64,000 nt of DNA, from contig NZ_VSKM01000013.1 of assembly GCF_008086175.1 (NCBI RefSeq), positions 1-64,000 on the forward strand. The letters are read 5' to 3'. The first letter of the stretch is position 1, and each line of letters opens with the position of its first letter. This DNA comes from Bizionia saleffrena (lineage in GTDB: Bacteria; Bacteroidota; Bacteroidia; Flavobacteriales; Flavobacteriaceae). The notes beneath the pieces are model-generated. The model saw only the letters and a program-made list of their open reading frames with translations. It searched no databases and was not told the DNA's origin. This document shows, one piece after another, positions 19,087 to 28,543 of the stretch. The translations under genes and the position numbers were made by a program.

Positions 19087-19944
19087 ATGACTGAAATAAA
19101 AAACGTACTGGTTGCCTTAGACCTTTCAGATATTGATAGCACTTTAATAGAGTATGCATCCTTTATTGCCGAAACCCTTAAGGTTGAAAAAGTGTACTTT
19201 GTACATAATATTAAAAAATATGAGATCTCAGAATTATTCGAAGAACAATTAAAAGATCTTAACCTCGACGAAATAATAGGGGATGAGTTAAATGAAAAGG
19301 TAGAAGAGAAATTTACATCTTCAGCAGAATGGGAAGTACTTATCTCTGAAGATCCTTATTCTGAATCTCTCATCAATTATATTGTCGATAAATATGTAAT
19401 TCAGCTCGCTCTAATCGGAAATAAAAATAAATCTAAAGGTACTGGAGTGGTGAGCGGAAAATTACTACGTCTGCTTAAATGTGATATTCTGTCTATTCCT
19501 AAAGATACAAAACCAGTAATTAGTAATATTTGGGCGGGAACAGATTTTTCTAGTGCCTCAAATAAGGTTTTTCAAGTGGCCGAAAACTTACAGAGAACCA
19601 CAGCGGCAAAAGTAAAAGCAGTGCACGTATACAATGTACCGGTACAATTTTCGCCTTATATTCCAAAAGAACACCTCGACTTAAAGATAGAAAATCATCT
19701 AAAGGAGAAATATGAAAAATTTATTAAAAAGATTGGATTCCAAGGGGAGTTAACATCTGAGATTATTCAGGGAAGAGATAACGGAGTTGCAGAAAAGTTG
19801 CGTATCAAAGCATTAACGTCAGAGGTAGATCTCATTATTGTTGGAGACAAAGGCAGAAACACTTTCTCTTCCTTACTTGTAGGAAGTGTTACCGAGGAAC
19901 TGTTTAATCAAGACTTAGATGTGCCGTTATGGATTGTAAAGTAG
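19087..19944 (+). CDS. Universal stress protein, two Usp domains
   Basis: 285 residues. Domain 1 (about 1-138) opens with NVLVALDLSDID; domain 2 (~145-285) has ISNIWAGTDFSSAS and ends with VDLIIVGDKGRNTFSSLLVGSVTEELF. That is a variant of the GxxGxxxGSxx nucleotide-binding loop followed by the usual DVPLWIV strand. Usp proteins bind ATP or other ligands and act as stress modulators. Being fused transcriptionally to a BCCT transporter, it may tune osmolyte uptake; this pairing is known from other bacteria. Confidence 0.92.
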   Translation: MTEIKNVLVALDLSDIDSTLIEYASFIAETLKVEKVYFVHNIKKYEISELFEEQLKDLNLDEIIGDELNEKVEEKFTSSAEWEVLISEDPYSESLINYIVDKYVIQLALIGNKNKSKGTGVVSGKLLRLLKCDILSIPKDTKPVISNIWAGTDFSSASNKVFQVAENLQRTTAAKVKAVHVYNVPVQFSPYIPKEHLDLKIENHLKEKYEKFIKKIGFQGELTSEIIQGRDNGVAEKLRIKALTSEVDLIIVGDKGRNTFSSLLVGSVTEELFNQDLDVPLWIVK

Positions 19945-20145
19945 CGCTTTAAAAAGGGCAGTAAGCGGCCATAAAATATTGAAATTAATACGGTTCGGAC
20001 TTTAATTTTAGCACGTTTTTCATTTTAAAAATAGCCGATTTGGATAGGTGAATACGCTCTGCTTTTAAAAGAAACCTTTATCGCAGGTTTTAATTAATAG
20101 GAAAAACTATTGTAAAAGAAACCAGAATTTAAGTCCGCCTGTAGA

Positions 20146-20184
20146 AAAAAATAGCTCACGGTTTTAATCGTGAGTTATCTATTT
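20146..20184. terminator. Terminator-like hairpin
   Basis: AAAATAGCTCACG, 8-base loop, CGTGAGTTATCTATTTT (one G-T pair). It lies ~200 bases after the Usp stop and has A and T tracts on both sides, so it can end transcripts from either strand. Confidence 0.55.
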
Positions 20185-21340
20185 TACGTTTCTAATAAAA
20201 TAGTTACAACCATTTCCACACCAGATTGTTTATCTGTTTAACTACACTATCAATACCTTCGCTACTTCTATAGGGTTTTACAGGAACCCTGTCTTTAGAC
20301 AAGTGTTTAAGGCCTATAGGCTTTTTAGACATTAAAAAAGCAGTTACTTTTTGTTTCATTACCGTTACAATACACCAAGGAAGTGCCAGAAAAAGAACAC
20401 GCTTAACTCCTCTCATTAGTATTAAAGTGGTTAGAAGACCCACTTCATAAGGAACTTCTCGCGGATTTGTCCTTAGTGTTAGATGACAAAGAGCCCCTCG
20501 AAGACGCTGTGATAACTACAGTTCCATAATTTTACCAGTAGTAGATAATAAATATATAGAGCGCTATTCCTTTTGGTTAGACGATCATAATATTTCTATT
20601 ATAGTTAGATATGAAGGACTTTTAGGTACTTTAACTTACAGAACCACAACGAAAAATACATATGCATCTAGTGCGTCTACAACCATTGAAATACCTAGAA
20701 GTTGTGACGTTTTGGCTGGAATATAGCGTATTTATCTAACAAGATTATAACACTGCGAAGGTTAATAAAAAAATAAATATTAAAAATCTGAAAATATTTT
20801 TATCAATCGCTCAGTAAAAACACGTCTCTTAATTTGCTTTTTAACAAGCTATTACCTATATTGAGAGCAGTAGTTTAAAAACTAAACGCCAAGTGTAACT
20901 AGGTAGCAGTTCTTAAATTATTAAATATGTATCTTTATATACATTGTAATATTATTGGCTATATCCTAAAAAGATTAGTCAAACCACTATATCCGTTTAT
21001 TAGGGGTGAGTCTACCCTTAAATCATTGTAAAAACTTAAACAATGCATCGGAATAGTGCTGTTGGAAACAGTCGTTTAATTTCCAAACGATAAAATTCTG
21101 AAACAGTTACCTCCTACATTTTAAGAAAACAGAATAGTGATAAATTTTAACAAATATATCATTTTTAAAATCTAGATAGAAGTCTGTAATAGACTGATCG
21201 AATCTAGTGTATAAACTTTTAAATTACTTTTTATCTCTCAATTAAAACTGTAGAGATAAGGTATTATAGCTCTTATACTTTAAAATATATAAAACATCAT
21301 ATTTATATAAAAATAATTTCAGATAAACGTAATTTTTAAA
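20185..21340. other. Gene-poor region with remnant coding sequence
   Basis: About 1.15 kb. The left half contains a broken reading frame (listed as a pseudogene). The right 600 bases are AT-rich with no recognisable gene, RNA or clear promoter before the aminotransferase. A minus-strand ORF at 20204-20443 is weak and probably chance. Confidence 0.5.
20407..20726 (+). pseudogene. Frameshifted gene remnant of unknown family
   Basis: Two fragments in different frames abut. The first reads VLKWLEDPLHKELLADLS... to a stop at 20527. The second opens at 20523 and reads IILPVVDNKYIERYSFWLDD...YEGLLGTLTYRTTT to a TAG at 20726. Both are compositionally protein-like (the second like a beta-rich domain), neither has a start codon, and the overlap suggests a single indel in an ancestral gene. 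I do not recognise the family. Confidence 0.4.
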
Positions 21341-22645
21341 ATGAATAAATCTCAGGAACTCTTCGATAGAAGAAAAAAGGTCGTCGCAAACGGCGTAGGA
21401 GTTTTTAATACAGCGACTGTAAAAGAAGCGAAAGGAGCGATTATTATAGATGTTGATGGACGCGAACTTATTGATTTTGCTGGAGGTATCGGTGTTGTTA
21501 ATGCTGGACATTGCCCTGAACCAGTAGTAGAAGCAATACGTGAGCAAGCTGGTAAATATCTCCATACGAGTTTTAATGTGGTCACTTATGAACCTTATAT
21601 TGCCTTGTGTGAAGAACTTGCAGAGATTTTACCTCATGGAGAAAAAACAAAGGTCATGTTGGTGAGTACAGGTGCAGAAGCTGTAGAGAATGCCATAAAA
21701 ATTGCACGTCAAGCTACTAAAAGACCAGCGATACTTTGCTTTACCGGCGCTTATCATGGCCGTACTATGATGGCTATGACTTTAACTAGTAAAATTAGCT
21801 ATAAGTATGATTGTGGTCCATTCGCGCCTGAAGTATATCGCCTTCCTTTTCCAAATTTTTACAGGTACCACGGAAAACGAGATATGGACACATTTGTAGA
21901 GGATGAACTCAAACGACTTTATGAAAGTGCGCTTAACCTTGTGGATGTAAAGAGTGTTGCGGCTGTAATTTTAGAACCAATACAAGGTGAAGGTGGTTTT
22001 AATGCCATTCCTCAGAAATATTTAGAAGGATTAAGAGCTTTCTGCGATAGGCACGGTATTATGCTAATTATGGACGAAGTGCAAAGCGGATTCTGTCGTA
22101 CTGGACACTGGGCGAGTTGGCAATATTACGGAGTTCAACCCGATATTAGCACCTACGCGAAATCTATGGGTTCTGGTTTACCTATTGCAGCAATAATTGG
22201 TAAGGCTGAGGTTATGGATGCTGCAGCAATTGGTTCCATTGGTGGTACTTACATTGGAAGCCCTATCTGTTGTGTGGCAGCATCTGCCACTATTAAATAT
22301 ATGAAAGATATAAACTTGAATGAAAAAGCAGTTAAAGTAGGTCTTGTCATAAAGACTAGATTGCAAAATTTAATGAGCCAACATTCAGAAATTGGAGATG
22401 TTAGAGGTATAGGTGCAATGATAGCTATTGAATTTGTTAAAAACAGAGATCCAAGACAGCCTAATTCCGAAATATGCCCACAAATTATTAAAGGGTGTGC
22501 AGATAATGGGTTGGTAGTTTTAAGTGCAGGTACTTATAAAAACGTTCTGCGCATTTTATCACCTTTAGTAATTACAGACAAACAATTAGAAAAAGGGTTA
22601 TCCATTTTGGAAGCCGAAATTAAAAAAGCAATACATAATATATGA
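21341..22645 (+). CDS. gabT: Class III aminotransferase, 4-aminobutyrate transaminase type
   Basis: PLP enzyme of 434 residues that moves the omega-amino group of GABA or a related amine to 2-oxoglutarate. Visible: FAGGIGVVNAGHCP, STGAEAVENAIKIAR (phosphate-binding), CFTGAYHGRTMMAM, EPIQGEGGF, the DEVQSGFCRTG motif with Asp245, and the PLP lysine in YAKSMGSGLP (Lys274). It opens a run of seven same-strand genes; its stop overlaps the nitrilase ATG by four bases. The substrate could be GABA, beta-alanine, putrescine or an acylated diamine, and the neighbours favour an amine-to-succinate route. Confidence 0.92.
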   Translation: MNKSQELFDRRKKVVANGVGVFNTATVKEAKGAIIIDVDGRELIDFAGGIGVVNAGHCPEPVVEAIREQAGKYLHTSFNVVTYEPYIALCEELAEILPHGEKTKVMLVSTGAEAVENAIKIARQATKRPAILCFTGAYHGRTMMAMTLTSKISYKYDCGPFAPEVYRLPFPNFYRYHGKRDMDTFVEDELKRLYESALNLVDVKSVAAVILEPIQGEGGFNAIPQKYLEGLRAFCDRHGIMLIMDEVQSGFCRTGHWASWQYYGVQPDISTYAKSMGSGLPIAAIIGKAEVMDAAAIGSIGGTYIGSPICCVAASATIKYMKDINLNEKAVKVGLVIKTRLQNLMSQHSEIGDVRGIGAMIAIEFVKNRDPRQPNSEICPQIIKGCADNGLVVLSAGTYKNVLRILSPLVITDKQLEKGLSILEAEIKKAIHNI

Positions 22646-23583
22646 AACCATTCGCAATTGCAGGAATACAAATGAAGGTATCAGCTGTCGTTTCAAACGT
22701 TGAAATGATGAAGCTAAAAATTGATATTACTATGAACCTTTATCCTTGGATAGAGATGATTATGTTTAGTGAGTTGTGTGCCTTTGGGCCACTAACCCAT
22801 ACTGCACAAGTAATACCTAATAACTTTGAAGCCGAGATGCAGGCTATGGCAAAAAAATACGGCATTTGGTTACTACCAGGCTCTATATTTGAGAAAAGTG
22901 AAGGAAAAATTTATAATACCGCAACTGTTATTAACCCGAAAGGAAAAATAGTAACGCGTTACCGAAAAATGTTTCCGTTTTATCCTTATGAAACTGGCGT
23001 AACACCCGGACAAGATTATTGTGTTTTTGACGTGCCTAATGTTGCAAGATTTGGGGTTTCAATTTGTTATGATATGTGGTTTCCTGAAACCATTCGCACC
23101 CTAACCACTATGGGAGCAGAAGTTATAATGCACCCTACCATGTCTGGGACTATTGATCGCGAAATAGAATTATCTATTGTAAGAGCAATGGCTTCGGTGA
23201 ATCAGTGTTATTTCTTTGATGTCAATGGATTGGATACTGGAGGTTGCGGACGGTCTATTGTCTGTGGGCCAGATGGTAGAATACTCCACCAATCCGAAGG
23301 TACAGAAGAAATTATACCTCTTGAGTTAAATATTGACAGAGTAAAAAGAAGTCGCGAATTGGGTATTTTACGTTTAGGACAACCTCTTAAAAGCTTTCGT
23401 GATCATATTAAAACTAGTCAATTTGGAATTTACCAACCTAATATACCGACACCTTATTTGGATTCATTAGGTCCTTTAATAAAACCCACTCGATTAGATA
23501 CATTGACAGAATTAAAAATAAGAGAAACTACTTTAAGAAAGCAAAGCACTCCAACACATTATAAAGGAGATTCAATCATATAA
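22642..23583 (+). CDS. Carbon-nitrogen hydrolase (nitrilase/amidase superfamily)
   Basis: 313 residues with the Glu-Lys-Cys catalytic triad in place: Glu44 in FSELCAFGP, Lys109 in YRKMFPFYPYE, and Cys142 in VSICYDMWFPE. The branch looks like the amidase/formamidase or N-carbamoylputrescine-amidase side of the family, not a true nitrilase. Translationally coupled to the aminotransferase upstream. In this setting it may hydrolyse an N-carbamoyl or N-acyl amine produced by the cluster; the substrate is inferred from context only. A ~40-residue C-terminal extension follows the core. Confidence 0.9.
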   Translation: MKPFAIAGIQMKVSAVVSNVEMMKLKIDITMNLYPWIEMIMFSELCAFGPLTHTAQVIPNNFEAEMQAMAKKYGIWLLPGSIFEKSEGKIYNTATVINPKGKIVTRYRKMFPFYPYETGVTPGQDYCVFDVPNVARFGVSICYDMWFPETIRTLTTMGAEVIMHPTMSGTIDREIELSIVRAMASVNQCYFFDVNGLDTGGCGRSIVCGPDGRILHQSEGTEEIIPLELNIDRVKRSRELGILRLGQPLKSFRDHIKTSQFGIYQPNIPTPYLDSLGPLIKPTRLDTLTELKIRETTLRKQSTPTHYKGDSII

Positions 23584-23598
23584 AAAAAATAGAAATAA

Positions 23599-24009
23599 AT
23601 GGGTGATGTAAGATCAGGAAAAAAAATTAAGAAAGCAGAAATAAGAAAAGATTATGTGAGTTGGTTTGAAATACCCGCAATCGATTTTCAACAGGCAGTA
23701 GAGTTTTATCAATATATTTTTGACATAACTATGCAACAGAATATAACAGAATCTAATGAGATGGCTTTTTTTTCAACAACTACCGGTATTGGTGGCGCGG
23801 TTGTTTCTGGCTCTGGTTACGTGCCAAGTGATTCCGGTTCACTAATTTATCTTAATGGTGGTGATAACTTGAGTTTGGTTCTTGATAAAGTAGAGCAAGC
23901 TGGAGGTCGTATCATTATGCCAAAAACTTTAATATCTGAAGAATCTGGATACTTCGCTGTTTTTATTGATTCTCAAGGGAATAAATTAGCACTACATTCT
24001 AAAAATTAA
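23599..24009 (+). CDS. VOC family (glyoxalase-like) protein
   Basis: 136 residues. One VOC module starts at residue ~20 (VSWFEIPAIDFQQAVEFYQYIF) and ends with GYFAVFIDSQGNKLALHS, the usual C-terminal metal-ligand strand (though the Glu is replaced around FAVFID). Found often beside amine or amino-acid enzymes as a putative isomerase or dioxygenase-like accessory. It starts 15 bases after the nitrilase stop, so it belongs to the same operon. The role is unknown. Confidence 0.85.
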   Translation: MGDVRSGKKIKKAEIRKDYVSWFEIPAIDFQQAVEFYQYIFDITMQQNITESNEMAFFSTTTGIGGAVVSGSGYVPSDSGSLIYLNGGDNLSLVLDKVEQAGGRIIMPKTLISEESGYFAVFIDSQGNKLALHSKN

Positions 24010-24028
24010 CGATTATCTTAATCACAAA

Positions 24029-24136
24029 ATGCAGAAGTTTTTAATTAGTTTCCTACCTTTTTTTACTACCCTTCGTACATTACTAGGCGCAATAATTATT
24101 TCTACTCATCTTTTTTTTAATAAAAATAACTTATAA
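24029..24136 (+). CDS. Possible 35-residue hydrophobic peptide
   Basis: A short ORF fills the gap between the VOC and decarboxylase genes. It has one hydrophobic helix (FLISFLPFFTTLRTLLGAIII) and no similarity that I recognise. It could be a tiny membrane protein, a leader, or chance. Confidence 0.25.
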   Translation: MQKFLISFLPFFTTLRTLLGAIIISTHLFFNKNNL

Positions 24137-24144
24137 AATCTTCA

Positions 24145-26892
24145 ATGACTGATATTCATAAAAAAGCAAATAGCAAACCAAAGAGTTCTCCATATTATAA
24201 CATTGGTCAGTTGCGAGTAGACTATTGGAATAAATTAAAAATTGAAAGCTCAGAGTTAGCGCGTTGCAACAACGGTTCAGTAAATGAAAGAAAACATAGG
24301 GAGGTAGTAAAAAATTTAATTAAGGATTTAAAAGGAGTTGAATGTTATTTTGCTTCACCAGGAAAAGGGAGAATGCAAAAATTAGAACATATACTTTCTA
24401 ATCATGAGCACGAGTCTTTATCAAATTTAATAGCTGAAACCACTAAAGATTTAGTGGGAGATAGTTATAGAAGCAACCCTGATTATATAGATTTTGATGA
24501 ACATAGCATAGCGTCTGTTGAGGAACATGAGCAGCATAACAGTGTTCGGAAAAACCATTTTGAGGTGTTATTTATAGACGCGATTTCAGAAAAGGAAGAG
24601 AGTACTTTAAAACATAGCTTGATGTCATTACGTATCTCAAATGACAAATTTACCTATGGGGTTGTGGTGCAGAGATCTTTTCAAGATGCCTTGATTGCTT
24701 TGCACTTCAATCACAATATACAGGCAGTGGTTGTGAGATACGCGCCACCTTATTATTCTAAAGAAATCTCACCTCTTATAAAACCATATATTCAGTCTGT
24801 TACAAAACTTGACTATTCTTCAAAATCAGAAACGGAACTTGGTCCATTAATTGGTGATTTGATTGGCAAGTTTAGACCAGAATTGGATACCTACTACGTT
24901 ACTGATACATCACTAGGGCATTTAAAAGACAGCACCATCAAATGTTTTAGACGAATTTTCTATCAAACAGAAGATATCCAAGAACTTCACTTAACTATTT
25001 TAAGAGGCATTGCCGAGCGTTTTGAAACGCCATTCTTTTCTGCTTTGGTAGAATATAGTCAAAAGCCAACTGGTGTTTTTCATGCAATGCCAATCTCAAG
25101 AGGGAATTCGGTTTTTAAATCGAGATGGATCAACGACTTTGGAGATTTCTATGGTAGAAATATGTTTTTAGCAGAAACATCAGCCACAACAGGAGGTCTT
25201 GATTCCTTATTGCAACCAACGGGGTCTATTAAAAAAGCTCAGGAAATGGCAAGAGATGCTTATGGTTCACAATACACTTATTTTGTTACTAATGGTACTT
25301 CAACGGCTAATAAGATAGTTATGCAGGCTCTTGTAGAACCCGGAAACGTAGTTCTTATCGATAGAGATTGTCATAAATCGCACCATTATGGATTGGTATT
25401 AGTAGGAGCTTATCCCGTTTATCTAGATTCTTATCCAATAGAAAAATATTCTATGTATGGTGCTGTGCCTTTAGAACAAATAAAGGGCCGCTTAATGGAG
25501 TTAAAAAAGGCTGGAAGATTAGACAAAGTGAGAATGTTATTGCTTACCAATTGCACGTTTGACGGGATGGTATATAATGTAGAACGCGTTATGGAAGAAG
25601 TTTTAGCGATAAAGCCAGACATAATATTTTTGTGGGATGAAGCTTGGTTTGCCTTTGCTGGATTTGCTTATAATTACAAACAACGTACTGGGATGTATAC
25701 AGCTAAAAAGTTATATGAAAAATATAATAGTAGTGGCTATAGAAAAAAGTATACTGACCATATTAAAGGGTTAAAGGCTGATGATATTTCCTTAATGCCA
25801 GATCCTGATAAGGTTCGTATTCGTGTATATGCAACACAAAGCACACATAAAACATTAAGTAGTTTTAGACAAGGTTCTATGATTCATATTTGGGATCAGG
25901 ACTTCCGTAGAAAAAGTGAAAACACCTTTTCGGAAGCCTATATGACACATACTTCCACATCCCCTAATTATCAAATGTTAGCGTCATTGGATATCGGTAG
26001 GCGTCAGGTTCAGTTGGAAGGTTTTGAGCTAGTTGAAAAAAGTATTGAAATGGCTATGATTTTGCGCGCCAAAGTTAACGATAATCCACAGCTAAGTAAA
26101 TACTTTGATATCTTAACCGTAAAAGATTTTATTCCAGATAAATACCGTCAAACAGGCTTAAAAGAATATTACACAAAAAATGAAGGTTGGAATCTTATGG
26201 ACGACGCTTGGCAAAAGGATGAGTTTGTTTTAGATCCAACAAAAATCACCTTACATATAGGTAAAACGGGCGTTGATGGTGATACTTTTAAGAACAAATA
26301 TTTGATGGATAAATTTAATATCCAAATCAATAAAACGTCTAGAAACACTGTGTTATTTTTGACTAATATAGGTACAACAAGAGGAAGTATTACGTATTTA
26401 ACGAATGCCTTGTTAAAAATTGCAGATGAATTAGATGAAGAATTTAAGTCGTTAAATGATAAGGAAATGGAAATTCACCAAAAACGAATCCATTCCTTAA
26501 CCAAAGAAGTACCGCCTTTGCCAGATTTTAGCTTTTTTCATCATTCATTTCAAGCTGTTCCTGGAGTACCAGGAGGAGATTTGCGTGCGGCTTATTTTCT
26601 AGCTTATAAAGAAGAAAACTACGAGTATATTCCTTTAAGCGACTGTTTAGGTGCTATGCAAAAAGGCAAAGTTTTAGTGGCCTCCACTTTTGTAATTCCA
26701 TACCCACCAGGATTCCCTGTTCTGGTGCCAGGTCAGGTGGTTAGCGAAGAGATTATTAATTTTATGTTGGCTTTAGACGTTAGTGAAATTCATGGCTATC
26801 GTGCCGATTTGGGTTTAAGAATCTTTAAAGAAACGGTATTGGACAGACATAAAACAACAACATCTATAGGGGGAATGAACATCAAAAAATAA
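24145..26892 (+). CDS. Orn/Lys/Arg decarboxylase family PLP enzyme
   Basis: 915 residues, in the size range of the large (~750-900) fold-I amino acid decarboxylases. The N-terminal ~300 residues form a response-regulator-like wing domain. Then come the PLP region (TNGTSTANKIVMQALVEPGN), DRDCHKSHHYGLVL, LWDEAWFAFAGF and the Schiff-base lysine in TQSTHKTLSSFRQGS (Lys569). The C-terminal domain carries VPGVPGGDLRA and PPGFPVLVPG. Members make agmatine, cadaverine or putrescine with CO2 release. Substrate specificity is not decidable here. The next gene follows after 29 bases. It is the entry enzyme of the cluster if amines are made there. Confidence 0.92.
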   Translation: MTDIHKKANSKPKSSPYYNIGQLRVDYWNKLKIESSELARCNNGSVNERKHREVVKNLIKDLKGVECYFASPGKGRMQKLEHILSNHEHESLSNLIAETTKDLVGDSYRSNPDYIDFDEHSIASVEEHEQHNSVRKNHFEVLFIDAISEKEESTLKHSLMSLRISNDKFTYGVVVQRSFQDALIALHFNHNIQAVVVRYAPPYYSKEISPLIKPYIQSVTKLDYSSKSETELGPLIGDLIGKFRPELDTYYVTDTSLGHLKDSTIKCFRRIFYQTEDIQELHLTILRGIAERFETPFFSALVEYSQKPTGVFHAMPISRGNSVFKSRWINDFGDFYGRNMFLAETSATTGGLDSLLQPTGSIKKAQEMARDAYGSQYTYFVTNGTSTANKIVMQALVEPGNVVLIDRDCHKSHHYGLVLVGAYPVYLDSYPIEKYSMYGAVPLEQIKGRLMELKKAGRLDKVRMLLLTNCTFDGMVYNVERVMEEVLAIKPDIIFLWDEAWFAFAGFAYNYKQRTGMYTAKKLYEKYNSSGYRKKYTDHIKGLKADDISLMPDPDKVRIRVYATQSTHKTLSSFRQGSMIHIWDQDFRRKSENTFSEAYMTHTSTSPNYQMLASLDIGRRQVQLEGFELVEKSIEMAMILRAKVNDNPQLSKYFDILTVKDFIPDKYRQTGLKEYYTKNEGWNLMDDAWQKDEFVLDPTKITLHIGKTGVDGDTFKNKYLMDKFNIQINKTSRNTVLFLTNIGTTRGSITYLTNALLKIADELDEEFKSLNDKEMEIHQKRIHSLTKEVPPLPDFSFFHHSFQAVPGVPGGDLRAAYFLAYKEENYEYIPLSDCLGAMQKGKVLVASTFVIPYPPGFPVLVPGQVVSEEIINFMLALDVSEIHGYRADLGLRIFKETVLDRHKTTTSIGGMNIKK

Positions 26893-26921
26893 AATTAATT
26901 AATAATTTTAAAACCGATTGT

Positions 26922-28454
26922 ATGACTATTAAAAAATCAACAAAAACTAAAAAAGCAGTACCAACTAAAAAAGTAGCGACTGCAAAAAAAGAGAACACCA
27001 TTGAAGTACTTGATGGAATTCCAGATATAAGACGTTTCTTTTATAAGAATGAGGTTCCAATATATTTTATCAGTGCCACTAATTTTAATATGTTGGGAGC
27101 AGATGAGTGGATTAAAGGATTTAAGTTTATTTGTCATATAGAATGCTTTGATGGACAGCATCCTAATGTTTTTTCTCCAAAAGAAGAAATTCCTCATGAT
27201 GAGTTTACCTGTATTGAAGATATCAATAACTACTTGCTTCAACATCCAGAGGTCCAAGACTATTTAAAAACAAGAAGTAAAGGTAAAAAAGCAGGTAAGG
27301 CTATGTTCCTTATGTTTGATGAAAACACCGAAAAGCTAGCTAAAAAATTGGGGTTACAGATTATGTTCCCAAGTGCAAAAATGCGAACCTTTATGGATAA
27401 TAAAGTCAATACCAATCGTATTGCAGAAAAAGCTGGAGTACCTTGTGTACCTTATGTGTTATCTCCTGTAACGGATTATAAGCACTTAAATAAAGTTTCT
27501 AAAGTGTTAGGAACAGACCTTGTAATACAAACACCATTTGGTGATTCTGGTCATACTACTTTCTTTATCTCAAATGAAGAAGAATTTAAAAAATATGAAA
27601 AAGAGATTGTAAAAGAGAAAGAGGTTAAAATTATGAAACGCATCAATTGTAAAGGTTCTGCTATTGAAGCGTGCGTTACGCGACATGGAACTATTGTTGC
27701 ACCTTTAATGACCGAGTTAGTCGGTTTTAAAGAGTTAACGCCTTATAAAGGAGGTTGGTGTGGCAATGAAATTTATCCAAATGCATTCAGTCCGGAGTTA
27801 AGAAAAAAAGCGACAAAATATACGCAATTATTTGGAAATCAACTTAGAGAAGAAGGTTATAAAGGCTATTTTGAATTAGATTTTCTAATAGATCAAGACA
27901 ATGGTGAAATTTATTTAGGAGAACTAAACCCGAGGGTTACTGGAGCTAGTTCAATCACTAATCACGCTGTTTTTGCCCTTGCTGATGCGCCTCTTTTTAT
28001 TTTCCATATTATGGAATGGATGGATGTTGACTATAAATTGGATGTTAAGGCGATTAACGATCGTTGGGAAAAGCAAGCAAATATTGATAGCTGGAGTCAA
28101 ATAATAATAAAACATACCAAAGCAACTGTTGAGTATATCTCTGAGGCCCCAAAATCAGGTATTTACAAAATGTTTGATAATGGCCATATTCAATTTGATC
28201 GTTTAGATACACACAGAAGAGCTGTAGAGACTGAAAATGAGGCCTTCTTTTTACATATTTCTAAAAAAGGTGATTATTTATATGAAGGTGCAGATATGGG
28301 GATTTTGGTGTCTAGAGGTCGGATGATGACTGATGATTTTAAGTTAAACAATCGTGCAAAACAATGGATTAAAGCCATTCAAAGTAAATATGCATCTCAA
28401 ATTGTGGAAGATAAGAGTGAACAGGTTATGCTTAAGGGGAGTTTAACAAAATAA
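26922..28454 (+). CDS. ATP-grasp ligase of unknown specificity
   Basis: 510 residues. A Lys/Thr-rich tail (first ~28 residues) precedes a biotin-carboxylase-like ATP-grasp fold: pre-ATP-grasp part to ~150, then MRTFMDNKVNTNRIAEKAGVPCVPY, the ATP-binding DLVIQTPFGDSGHTTFFI, EACVTRHGTIVAPLMTELVG, and the Mg/ATP site YFELDFLID...YLGELNPRVTGASS. No biotin carboxyl carrier or CPSase partner is near, so it should form an amide or acyl-phosphate on a small molecule. Between a decarboxylase and a C45 hydrolase, it is a candidate for coupling an amine to an amino acid or acid. Confidence 0.88.
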   Translation: MTIKKSTKTKKAVPTKKVATAKKENTIEVLDGIPDIRRFFYKNEVPIYFISATNFNMLGADEWIKGFKFICHIECFDGQHPNVFSPKEEIPHDEFTCIEDINNYLLQHPEVQDYLKTRSKGKKAGKAMFLMFDENTEKLAKKLGLQIMFPSAKMRTFMDNKVNTNRIAEKAGVPCVPYVLSPVTDYKHLNKVSKVLGTDLVIQTPFGDSGHTTFFISNEEEFKKYEKEIVKEKEVKIMKRINCKGSAIEACVTRHGTIVAPLMTELVGFKELTPYKGGWCGNEIYPNAFSPELRKKATKYTQLFGNQLREEGYKGYFELDFLIDQDNGEIYLGELNPRVTGASSITNHAVFALADAPLFIFHIMEWMDVDYKLDVKAINDRWEKQANIDSWSQIIIKHTKATVEYISEAPKSGIYKMFDNGHIQFDRLDTHRRAVETENEAFFLHISKKGDYLYEGADMGILVSRGRMMTDDFKLNNRAKQWIKAIQSKYASQIVEDKSEQVMLKGSLTK

Positions 28455-28543
28455 TTCGTTTCTAATACTATGACTAGTGGTTAACTCTAAATATTAGTTA
28501 AATCGTTTATACATTTTTATAAGGTTAAAATAAAAAATATACT

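Noticed and set aside
20204-20443. Minus-strand 79-residue ORF with a hydrophobic start
   Set aside because: Overlaps the plus-strand remnant; no family, no promoter or leader support.
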